Source: an uncultured Chitinophagaceae bacterium
GTDB lineage: Bacteria; Bacteroidota; Bacteroidia; Chitinophagales; Chitinophagaceae
Length of the DNA: 7,440 nucleotides
Assembly (NCBI GenBank): GCA_946479005.1
Contig: CAMLEM010000076.1
Coordinates: forward strand, 1 to 7,440
Direction: 5' to 3'
The notes beneath the pieces were generated by a model. It worked only from the letters and a program-made list of their open reading frames with translations. It did no database searches and was not told the DNA's origin. The translations under genes and the position numbers were made by a program. Of the stretch, positions 1-5,247 are shown piece after piece; positions within the stretch are counted from its first letter, which is position 1, and every line of letters begins with the position of its first letter.

Positions 1-408
1 GACTCCGCGAAGTTCCACGAACCCATCAGTGAAATGATCGTGGTAAAAGACATCGAGCTTTACAGTATGTGCGAGCATCATATGCTTCCCTTTTTCGGTA
101 AGGCGCACGTGGCCTACATACCTAACGGATGGATCACCGGCCTCAGCAAGATCGCCAGGGTGGTGGATGTTTTTTCCAGGAGAATGCAGGTGCAGGAACG
201 CCTGACCATCGAGATAATGAATGCCATTAAAACCTCCCTTAACCCCGTAGGGGTGGCCGTGGTGATCGAGGCCCAACATCTTTGTATGATGATGCGCGGG
301 GTTCAGAAACAAAACTCGGTGACCACCACTTCAGCTTTCGACGGGGAGTTCCATAAAAGCGCGACGCGCAGCGAATTTCTGAAGCTGATCACAGCAAAAC
401 TTAGTTAA
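1..408 (+). CDS. folE: GTP cyclohydrolase I, C-terminal part (5' end outside window)
   Basis: This enzyme converts GTP to 7,8-dihydroneopterin triphosphate, the first step of tetrahydrofolate and pterin synthesis, in the cytoplasm as a homodecamer. The frame is open from base 1 and gives 135 residues up to TAA. The ATG at 34 is internal, because family sequence ([11 protein letters not shown]) continues upstream of it. The zinc site is complete: CEHH at visible residues 24-27 supplies Cys24 and His27, and HLCMMMRG supplies Cys95. The 71-residue spacing between the two cysteines equals that of the E. coli ligands Cys110 and Cys181, so roughly 85 N-terminal residues are missing. The conserved blocks VQERLT and GVQKQNSV are also present. 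It lies 57 bases upstream of fabD on the same strand, but fabD appears to have its own promoter. The assignment to the canonical FolE (type IA) family is secure. Confidence 0.96.
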   Translation, partial: DSAKFHEPISEMIVVKDIELYSMCEHHMLPFFGKAHVAYIPNGWITGLSKIARVVDVFSRRMQVQERLTIEIMNAIKTSLNPVGVAVVIEAQHLCMMMRGVQKQNSVTTTSAFDGEFHKSATRSEFLKLITAKLS

Positions 409-440
409 GGAATACGGCAGTGGAAGAGCGTCGGAGGATG

Positions 441-452
441 TATATTTGCGCC
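441..452 (+). promoter_or_regulatory. Putative fabD promoter, Bacteroidota -7 element TATATTTG (441-448) extended by CGCC
   Basis: TATATTTG matches the Bacteroidota primary sigma factor -7 consensus TAnnTTTG perfectly. It ends 17 bases before the fabD ATG, so a transcript would start near 452-455 with a leader of about 11-14 bases. I see no convincing TTTG -33 box at the expected distance upstream. The same extended motif (TATnTTyGyGCC) precedes ruvA and fabH. The call rests on the sequence match only. Confidence 0.5.
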
Positions 453-465
453 CTAACCACCAGGT

Positions 466-1356
466 ATGAAACACGGGTTTGTATTTCCGGGCCAGGGCTC
501 TCAGTTCGCCGGAATGGGAAAGGAGCATTACCAGAACAGTGCCTTTGCAAAGAGGGCGTTTGAACAGGCCAACGAAATCCTCGGATTCCGTATTTCCGAC
601 GTGATGTTCGGGGGTTCAGAGGCAGACCTGAAGCAAACCAATGTCACCCAGCCAGCGGTCTTTCTTCACTCGATCGTTGCGTACCGCACCATTGAACATC
701 TTTCTCCCGATATGGTCGCGGGTCATTCGTTGGGTGAATTCTCCGCACTTGTTGCCAATGGCACACTTAGCTTCGAGGATGCACTAAGCCTGGTTTCCAT
801 ACGGGCCGGGGCGATGCAAAAGGCCTGCGAGCTTCAGCCCTCCACAATGGCTGCCGTATTAGCCCTTGCCGATGAAACAGTAGAAAAGATCTGTACCGAT
901 GTTTCCACTGAAACCGGGGAAGTGGTGGTTCCCGCCAATTACAATTGCCCGGGGCAGCTGGTGATCAGCGGCTCCATAAAAGGGGTGGAGATCGCCTGTG
1001 AACGAATGAAAGCGGCCGGCGCGAAGCGGGCGCTGGTGTTGCCTGTGGGAGGGGCTTTTCACTCGCCACTGATGCAACCGGCGCGGGAAGAGCTGAGTGC
1101 CGCGATCGAATCCACGAAATTCCATAATCCTACCTGCGCGGTTTACCAAAATGTGGTGGCCCGCGCGGTGATGGACCGGGAAGAGATAAAGGCAAACCTC
1201 ATTGAACAGTTGACACAACCCGTGCGCTGGACGCAAAGTGTTCGGGCGATGATCGCTGACGGCGCCACGAGGTTCACGGAAGCAGGCCCCGGGAAGGTTT
1301 TGCAGGGATTGATCAACAAGATCGATAAATCCGTGACCACCGACGGTGTCAGCTGA
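466..1356 (+). CDS. fabD: Malonyl-CoA:ACP transacylase (FabD)
   Basis: FabD transfers malonyl from coenzyme A to acyl carrier protein, supplying the extender unit for type II fatty acid synthesis in the cytoplasm. The 296-residue product is close to the usual length (about 310). Visible motifs are the N-terminal FPGQGSQ (residues 7-13, oxyanion region), the nucleophile elbow GHSLGE with Ser88, Arg113 (malonyl carboxylate binding), GAFHSPLM with catalytic His199, and QPVRW near 251, all in canonical order. The ATG at 466 directly precedes the family's KxxFVFPGQG opening, so the start is firm. There is no clear Shine-Dalgarno sequence, as is normal in Bacteroidota. The stop TGA (1354-1356) abuts the stop of the convergent acetyltransferase gene with no spacer. 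The gene is not in a classical plsX-fabH-fabD-fabG cluster; fabH lies about 2.2 kb away on the other strand. Confidence 0.96.
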   Translation: MKHGFVFPGQGSQFAGMGKEHYQNSAFAKRAFEQANEILGFRISDVMFGGSEADLKQTNVTQPAVFLHSIVAYRTIEHLSPDMVAGHSLGEFSALVANGTLSFEDALSLVSIRAGAMQKACELQPSTMAAVLALADETVEKICTDVSTETGEVVVPANYNCPGQLVISGSIKGVEIACERMKAAGAKRALVLPVGGAFHSPLMQPAREELSAAIESTKFHNPTCAVYQNVVARAVMDREEIKANLIEQLTQPVRWTQSVRAMIADGATRFTEAGPGKVLQGLINKIDKSVTTDGVS

Positions 1357-1367
1357 TCAGTTCACGG
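1331..1367. other. Potential stem-loop spanning the fabD / acetyltransferase convergent ends
   Basis: CCGTGA at 1331-1336 is complementary to TCACGG at 1362-1367 and encloses both stop codons. A competing smaller hairpin at 1335-1350 pairs CACC with GGTG around a GAC loop, plus two outer pairs. The two share bases 1335-1336 and are mutually exclusive. Neither is followed by a T-tract, so classical intrinsic termination is not supported. It could still help end transcription from either side, but chance pairing in GC-rich coding sequence is equally plausible. Confidence 0.25.
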
Positions 1368-1812
1368 GTACGCCGCAGTTCAACCATTCACCATCGAAGC
1401 TCGCCTTGTATTTTTTATAGAAATTGATCGCAGGCTCATTCCATTCCAGCACCTGCCAAACGATGCGGGGAAGGCCTCTTTCCCGGGCTTCCTCAAACAA
1501 TCTTTCAAATAATAATTTCCCGATGCCCTTTCCCCGCATTTTTTCGGTAACAAGAATGTCTTCGAGGTACATCGCCTGGCCTTTCCAGGTGGAATAGCGG
1601 ATATAATAAAGCGCGAACCCCTGGATGCCGTGCTCGTCTTCCGCCACGAAGGACCACCAGACGGGATTTTTTCCAAACCCGCTCTCCTCGAAATGAGAGA
1701 GGCTCACGGTAACCTCGTCCGGCGCTTTTTCATAAACGGCCAGTTCTTTTATTAATTCTAATAGCCTGGGGCAGTCTTGTTTTTTTGCCCGCCTGATCTG
1801 GAAATTCTTCAT
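1357..1812 (-). CDS. GNAT N-acetyltransferase, SSAT (spermidine/thialysine acetyltransferase)-like
   Basis: This 151-residue protein is a single GNAT domain that would transfer acetyl from acetyl-CoA to an amine. It resembles the diamine/spermidine acetyltransferase (SSAT) branch: YLEDILV (residues 82-88) matches the YLEDFFV block of human SSAT with its catalytic-region Glu (Glu84 here), RGKGIG (93-98) is the pyrophosphate-binding loop of motif A, and WNEPAINFYKK (124-134) carries the general-acid Tyr132. The human enzymes are about 170 residues, so this is slightly short but complete. The likely substrate class is small polyamines or, as in SSAT2, thialysine; which one cannot be told from sequence. 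Its ATG overlaps the stop of the upstream transsulfuration-type gene by four bases (ATGA), so the two are probably translationally coupled. It ends directly against the fabD stop codon. Confidence 0.9.
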   Translation of the reverse strand: MKNFQIRRAKKQDCPRLLELIKELAVYEKAPDEVTVSLSHFEESGFGKNPVWWSFVAEDEHGIQGFALYYIRYSTWKGQAMYLEDILVTEKMRGKGIGKLLFERLFEEARERGLPRIVWQVLEWNEPAINFYKKYKASFDGEWLNCGVPVN

Positions 1813-3020
1813 AAAGCCTGGTTTAAGTCTTCCACTATATCTTCAAAATTTTCGACACCCACGTTCATACGAATCAGTCCGTCTGTGATTCCATATTTTT
1901 CCCGTTGTTCCCTGGGTACGCTGTAATGCGTCATTGAAGCAGGATGGGAAAGAAGCGTGTCGCAGGTTCCGAGGGATACGGTACGCACACACATTTTCAG
2001 GCGGTTCATAAAGTCTATCCCTCCCTGCAGGCCGGAACGCAGCTCGAAGCTGAGCATTCCTCCCGGGTGACGCATTTGTTTTTTAGCAATGGTATGATCG
2101 GGATGCGAGGAAAGACCGGTGTAATTCACCCTTCTTACTTCTTTATGTCCTTCCAGGAACCCGGCCACTTTCATCGCATTGGCGCAATGTCGTTCCATCC
2201 GGAGCTCCAGCGTTTTCATTCCCTGGATAAGCAGGAAGGCATCGAAGGGATTTGAATTGCCTCCAAGCAGCCGGTGTGTTTTGGTGCATTGGGTATTCAT
2301 AAATTCCAGGTCACGGCCCAGGACCACACCACCGATGGCAGTACCGTGCCCGTTGAGAAATTTGGTGGTTGAATGAACGATGAAATCAACGGGGTATTTG
2401 AAGGGCTGCTGGAGATAGGGCGTTGCGAAAGTATTGTCGCAAGCCACCTTCAACCCGTATTTTTTTCCCAGGGAGGCCAGCGTTTCCAGGTCCACGCACT
2501 GGAGGGTCGGGTTTGCGGGTGTTTCGAGGTATAGCAGCTTCAAATCCTTTTCTTTTTTCAGGATTTCTTCTGTTGCAGCGGGGTCCCTGAGGTCGGCGAT
2601 CACCGCCGTGATCCCAATGGCCGGAAGGATCTTGTTCAGGAGTTCATCTGTTCCTCCATAAAGGGAATAGTGTGTCAGAATTCTATCACCGGCCTTCAGC
2701 TGGGAGAGGATCATCGTAGTGATGGCCGCCATCCCGGAGCTATGCAGGATGGCCTTTGCTTTCACATTGAGGCCAAAGGTTTCCAGGGCGGTGATCTTTT
2801 CCTCGGCTTCCCTTATCGTGGGGTTGCCCCACCGGCTGTAAATGAATCCTTCCTCTTCCCCACTGAAGCGCCTCATTCCCTGTTCGGCGGTATCGTAAAC
2901 GTAAGTGCTGCTGGCATAGATGGGAACCTGGTGGGCGTAAGAGGGATCCTGCCGGTGACCGCCGTGAATGGCAGTGGAGCCCCATCCTTTCAGTGAATGT
3001 GCGTAACTATTCTCTTCCAT
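1809..3020 (-). CDS. PLP-dependent Cys/Met metabolism (transsulfuration-family) enzyme
   Basis: This is a fold-type I pyridoxal-phosphate enzyme of the cystathionine gamma-synthase / gamma-lyase / methionine gamma-lyase / O-acetylhomoserine sulfhydrylase family, a cytoplasmic homotetramer acting on sulfur amino acids. The 403 residues are full family length. Key sites are YSRWGNPT (61-68; the Tyr and Arg bind the cofactor phosphate of the neighbouring subunit), SSGMAAI (95-100 region), Tyr121 in LYGGT (stacks on PLP), Asp195 in CDNTFATP (pairs with the pyridine nitrogen), the Schiff-base Lys220 in HSTTKFLNGHG, and SHPASMTH near 358-365. The C-terminal half resembles methionine gamma-lyase, but the Cys that lyases carry after Tyr-Gly is Gly123 here, as in synthases and gamma-lyases. 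The exact reaction is therefore left open. The ATG at 3020 is the only reasonable start and has an A-rich upstream region. It is first in an operon with the acetyltransferase gene. Confidence 0.94.
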   Translation of the reverse strand: MEENSYAHSLKGWGSTAIHGGHRQDPSYAHQVPIYASSTYVYDTAEQGMRRFSGEEEGFIYSRWGNPTIREAEEKITALETFGLNVKAKAILHSSGMAAITTMILSQLKAGDRILTHYSLYGGTDELLNKILPAIGITAVIADLRDPAATEEILKKEKDLKLLYLETPANPTLQCVDLETLASLGKKYGLKVACDNTFATPYLQQPFKYPVDFIVHSTTKFLNGHGTAIGGVVLGRDLEFMNTQCTKTHRLLGGNSNPFDAFLLIQGMKTLELRMERHCANAMKVAGFLEGHKEVRRVNYTGLSSHPDHTIAKKQMRHPGGMLSFELRSGLQGGIDFMNRLKMCVRTVSLGTCDTLLSHPASMTHYSVPREQREKYGITDGLIRMNVGVENFEDIVEDLNQAL

Positions 3021-3047
3021 TCTTTTTGTTTTTATTCAATTTTGAAG

Positions 3048-3063
3048 AAAGCTACCAAAGCTA
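3048..3063. repeat. Tandem AAAGCTA direct repeat in the divergent intergenic region
   Basis: AAAGCTA occurs at 3048-3054 and again at 3057-3063, a period of nine bases, within the 49-base gap between two divergent start codons. It may be a duplicated -7 element for the leftward operon, paired half-sites for a regulator, or chance. The repeat itself is directly visible; its function is unknown. Confidence 0.3.
3056..3063 (-). promoter_or_regulatory. Putative -7 element TAGCTTTG for the transsulfuration-enzyme operon
   Basis: Read on the minus strand, TAGCTTTG is an exact match to TAnnTTTG. It lies 35 bases upstream of the ATG at 3020, predicting a leader of about 30 bases. A near copy (TAGCTTTC) follows directly downstream. 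No -33 TTTG is evident. The element lies just before the divergent DinB-family gene. Confidence 0.35.
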
Positions 3064-3069
3064 AGATTA

Positions 3070-3561
3070 ATGAAAGAACTGCTGAGGCAGTACGCCGCAT
3101 ACAATGCCTGGGCCAACCAGCGGTTACTGGAACTGATCGTGGGCCTTCCCACGGAGATGCATACCCGCGAACTGGCATCCAGCTTTTCCTCTTTACATAA
3201 AACCGTGTTGCATATGCTCGATGCGGAAAGCATCTGGTGGCAAAGATTGAAGCTACAGGAGCGGATCCAGATTCCGAGCGAACATTTTAAGGGGGAGATG
3301 CGGGAGCTTTCAACCGCTTTGATCAACCAGTCGAAGCAATGGGAGGAATGGATCAGCAATGCTTCGGAGCCGGCATTGGACCACGTTTGCCAGTACCAGA
3401 ATTCGAAAAGGGAAACCTTTAAGCAGCCCGTTTACCAGATGGCTTTACAGGTTTTCAGCCACGGCTCTTACCACCGCGGTCAGCTCGTGACGATGTTAAG
3501 GCAGATGAATGTCGAAAAGATCCCGCAGACGGATTTTATTGTCTGGAGCAGGAAAAAATGA
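3070..3561 (+). CDS. DinB-family putative metal-dependent enzyme
   Basis: This 163-residue protein belongs to the DinB/YfiT-like four-helix-bundle superfamily, whose members are metal-dependent and often act as thiol transferases or hydrolases in the cytoplasm. The name comes from a Bacillus damage-inducible gene and has nothing to do with the E. coli DinB polymerase. The expected histidine triad is present: His48 in VLHMLDAE, and His131 and His135 in the HGSYHRGQ block, at the usual spacing for the family. The N-terminal helix with YNAWANQRLL (residues 11-20) is also typical. Length is normal and the frame is intact. The ATG at 3070 is preceded by an A-rich stretch and lies 49 bases from the divergent transsulfuration gene. 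The gene ends with TGA directly against the fabH stop. Substrate unknown; no neighbour indicates one clearly. Confidence 0.88.
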   Translation: MKELLRQYAAYNAWANQRLLELIVGLPTEMHTRELASSFSSLHKTVLHMLDAESIWWQRLKLQERIQIPSEHFKGEMRELSTALINQSKQWEEWISNASEPALDHVCQYQNSKRETFKQPVYQMALQVFSHGSYHRGQLVTMLRQMNVEKIPQTDFIVWSRKK

Positions 3562-4554
3562 TCAGGCACCCCATTTCAGGAGGGTTGCACCCCAGGTAAA
3601 ACCGCCACCAAAAGCCGAGATCACAAGGAGGTCGCCTTTTTTTAGCCGATCCTGCCACTCCCATAAACAAAGGGGGATGGTCGCGGCTGTGGTATTCCCG
3701 TAACGATGTATGTTGATCATCACTTTTTCCCTCGGCAGGCCCATCCGGTTTGCCGTGGCGTCAATTATACGAAGGTTGGCCTGGTGAGGCACCAGCCAGG
3801 CAATATCTTCTCCTGTAAGATTGTTTCTCTCCAGCAACTCGGCGCTCACATCTGCCATACCCTTTACAGCGAATTTGAAAACCGCCTGCCCTTCCTGGTA
3901 GGCATAATGTTCCCGGGCCATCACGGATTCTATGGAAGCAGGTTTACGCGATCCCCCCGCCTTCATATGCAGGTATTGGCAGCCACTTCCATCGCTCCTG
4001 AGAATGCTGTCGAGCACACCATAACCTTTTTCATTGGGTTCGAGAAGTACGGCACCGGCGCCGTCACCGAAAATGATGCAGGTGGCCCTGTCCTGGTAAT
4101 CCACGATGGCGCTCATCTTATCCACGCCCACAACGATCACTTTTTTGAATCTCCCGCTTTCGATGAACATAGCCCCGGTGGTCAGGCCATAAACAAAGCC
4201 CGAACAGGCAGCCTGCAGGTCGAAGCCGAAAGCATTTCGGGCGCCAACCTTGTCGCCGATGATATTGGCGGTGGCGGGAAAAACGAAATCCGGGGTCACC
4301 GTACAGCAAACGATGCAATCGATCTCCAGCGGATCCAGGCCTCTTTTTTCCAGGATCTCTTTCACGGCAGGCACGGCCATATCGGAAGATCCTTTTCCTT
4401 CACCCCTGAGTATCCGGCGCTCTTCAATGCCGGTACGGGTGCGGATCCATTCATCATTGGTGTCGACCATTTTTTCAAGATCGAAATTGGTCAGTTTATC
4501 AGGAGGTACATAACCACCAACTGCTGTCACCGCGGCTGTGATCTTCTTAGACAT
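3562..4554 (-). CDS. fabH: Beta-ketoacyl-ACP synthase III (FabH)
   Basis: FabH condenses an acyl-CoA primer with malonyl-ACP to start type II fatty acid synthesis, in the cytoplasm as a homodimer. From the ATG at 4554 the product is 330 residues (E. coli 317). The catalytic triad is complete: Cys117 in LQAACSGF, His257 in VPHQANLR and Asn287 in RYGNTTAA. The family blocks [15 protein letters not shown] (33-47), FGDGAGAV (162-169) and the C-terminal FGGGFTWGA (315-323) are present. The frame extends upstream to a GTG at 4578, adding eight residues, but I prefer ATG 4554. The [17 protein letters not shown] opening fits the family, and the GTG overlaps the last base of the putative -7 element, so it would precede the transcript. 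The gene is separated from fabD and starts 74 bases from divergent ruvA. In Bacteroidota, FabH may prefer branched primers; that cannot be judged here. Confidence 0.95.
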   Translation of the reverse strand: MSKKITAAVTAVGGYVPPDKLTNFDLEKMVDTNDEWIRTRTGIEERRILRGEGKGSSDMAVPAVKEILEKRGLDPLEIDCIVCCTVTPDFVFPATANIIGDKVGARNAFGFDLQAACSGFVYGLTTGAMFIESGRFKKVIVVGVDKMSAIVDYQDRATCIIFGDGAGAVLLEPNEKGYGVLDSILRSDGSGCQYLHMKAGGSRKPASIESVMAREHYAYQEGQAVFKFAVKGMADVSAELLERNNLTGEDIAWLVPHQANLRIIDATANRMGLPREKVMINIHRYGNTTAATIPLCLWEWQDRLKKGDLLVISAFGGGFTWGATLLKWGA

Positions 4555-4573
4555 AGAATCGACGGAAATTTGA

Positions 4574-4585
4574 GGCACGAATATA
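4574..4585 (-). promoter_or_regulatory. Putative fabH promoter, -7-like TATATTCG (4585-4578) extended by TGCC
   Basis: On the minus strand TATATTCG differs from TAnnTTTG at one base and is followed by TGCC, giving the same 12-base pattern seen before fabD and ruvA. Transcription would begin near 4571-4574, leaving a leader of about 17-20 bases before the ATG at 4554. This supports that start over the GTG at 4578. No -33 box is obvious. Confidence 0.4.
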
Positions 4586-4596
4586 CGACTGGGGGT

Positions 4597-4604
4597 CTGA
4601 TCAG
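4597..4604. promoter_or_regulatory. CTGATCAG palindrome centred between the divergent fabH and ruvA promoters
   Basis: CTGATCAG is a perfect 8-base palindrome. Its centre (4600.5) is exactly midway between the upstream edges of the two -7-like elements (4585 and 4616). It would sit in the -33/upstream zone of both promoters, a natural place for a shared operator. Because TGATCA is common in this window, the position may be coincidental. Confidence 0.25.
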
Positions 4605-4615
4605 GCTGTTTTCCC

Positions 4616-4627
4616 TATTTTCGCGCC
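4616..4627 (+). promoter_or_regulatory. Putative ruvA promoter, -7-like TATTTTCG (4616-4623) extended by CGCC
   Basis: TATTTTCG differs from TAnnTTTG at one base. The motif ends one base before the ruvA ATG, so if it is the -7 element the transcript starts at or within a base or two of the start codon, making a leaderless mRNA. The same extended pattern precedes fabD and fabH. Confidence 0.4.
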
Positions 4628-4628
4628 T

Positions 4629-5210
4629 ATGATCGCTTACCTGAAGGGAGAATTTGTGAACAAGAGTCCGGCAGTGGTTCAGGTGGATGTAAACGGGGTG
4701 GGTTACGAAGTTCAGATCAGCCTCAACACCTACTCAAAGATCCAGGGTCTCGACAGGGGTCTCCTTCACACCTGTTATCTCGTACGCGAGGACGCCCACA
4801 TCATCTACGGCTTTTACGATCTGATGGAGAAAGAGATGTTCCAGCACCTGATCTCGGTGTCAGGCATCGGCGCGTCGACCGCCCGCGTAATGCTTTCCTA
4901 TATGAAACCGGCTGAGCTTGCCAGGGCCATCGGGCAGGGAGATACCCGCTCGCTGGAGGCGATCAAGGGCATCGGTAAAAAAACTGCGGAACGGATGGTG
5001 TTGGAACTCAGGGAAAAAATTACGAAACTTGCCGTAGATACAAATATTGGCCCTATGATAAACAATACTTTGCAGCAGGATGCGTTAAATGCTTTACTTG
5101 CTTTGGGAATCCATCGCCAGGCCGCCAGCCAGGCTATCGAAAAGACCCTGGCAACCGAATCCGATCTGTCCGTTGAGGAACTGATTAAAAAAGCACTTCG
5201 TACTCTCTGA
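4629..5210 (+). CDS. ruvA: Holliday junction branch migration complex subunit RuvA
   Basis: RuvA binds four-way DNA junctions as a tetramer and loads the RuvB motor for branch migration during recombinational repair. The 193-residue product has the full three-domain layout: an N-terminal OB-fold domain (about 1-62) with the acidic pin Glu54-Asp55 in VREDAHIIYGF; a central domain with two helix-hairpin-helix motifs, VSGIGASTA (77-85) and IKGIGKKTAERM (112-123); and a C-terminal RuvB-binding domain (about 147-193) after a flexible linker. The ATG at 4629 is firm because the family begins MIxxLxG. It has no Shine-Dalgarno sequence and almost no room for a leader behind its apparent promoter. ruvB and ruvC are not adjacent. 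It is followed 37 bases later by sprA on the same strand, and could be co-transcribed with it since no terminator is seen between them. Confidence 0.97.
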   Translation: MIAYLKGEFVNKSPAVVQVDVNGVGYEVQISLNTYSKIQGLDRGLLHTCYLVREDAHIIYGFYDLMEKEMFQHLISVSGIGASTARVMLSYMKPAELARAIGQGDTRSLEAIKGIGKKTAERMVLELREKITKLAVDTNIGPMINNTLQQDALNALLALGIHRQAASQAIEKTLATESDLSVEELIKKALRTL

Positions 5211-5216
5211 ATCCAC

Positions 5217-5224
5217 TATTTTTC
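5217..5224 (+). promoter_or_regulatory. Possible sprA -7 element TATTTTTC
   Basis: TATTTTTC lies in the 37-base ruvA-sprA gap and matches TAnnTTTG except at the last base. A start near 5228-5231 would leave a leader of 17-20 bases before the TTG at 5248. The stretch is AT-rich, so a chance match is likely; read-through from ruvA is an equally good explanation. Confidence 0.2.
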
Positions 5225-5247
5225 AGAAAACTAATTGATCGAGAAAA

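Noticed and set aside
1944..2996. Several + strand open frames (at 1944, 2179, 2434, 2670) opposite the transsulfuration gene
   Set aside because: All lie within the full-length PLP enzyme gene and show no recognisable domain or independent start context.
3553..3576. Weak hairpin AAATG/CATTT (3556-3560 with 3572-3576) followed by a T-run on the minus strand, as a fabH terminator
   Set aside because: The stem is only five mostly A-T pairs with an 11-base loop; too weak to call an intrinsic terminator.
4554..4578. GTG start for fabH at 4578
   Set aside because: It overlaps the last base of the putative -7 element and adds residues not typical of FabH; ATG 4554 fits the family N-terminus.
3706..4632. 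A 308-codon open frame on the + strand opposite fabH
   Set aside because: It lies antisense to a confidently identified fabH with all catalytic residues, and its translation shows no family motif; it is a shadow of codon bias on the other strand.
5211..5247. Possible terminator or small gene in the ruvA-sprA gap
   Set aside because: Only 37 bases, AT-rich, with no stable stem; at most a weak promoter and the sprA ribosome-binding region.
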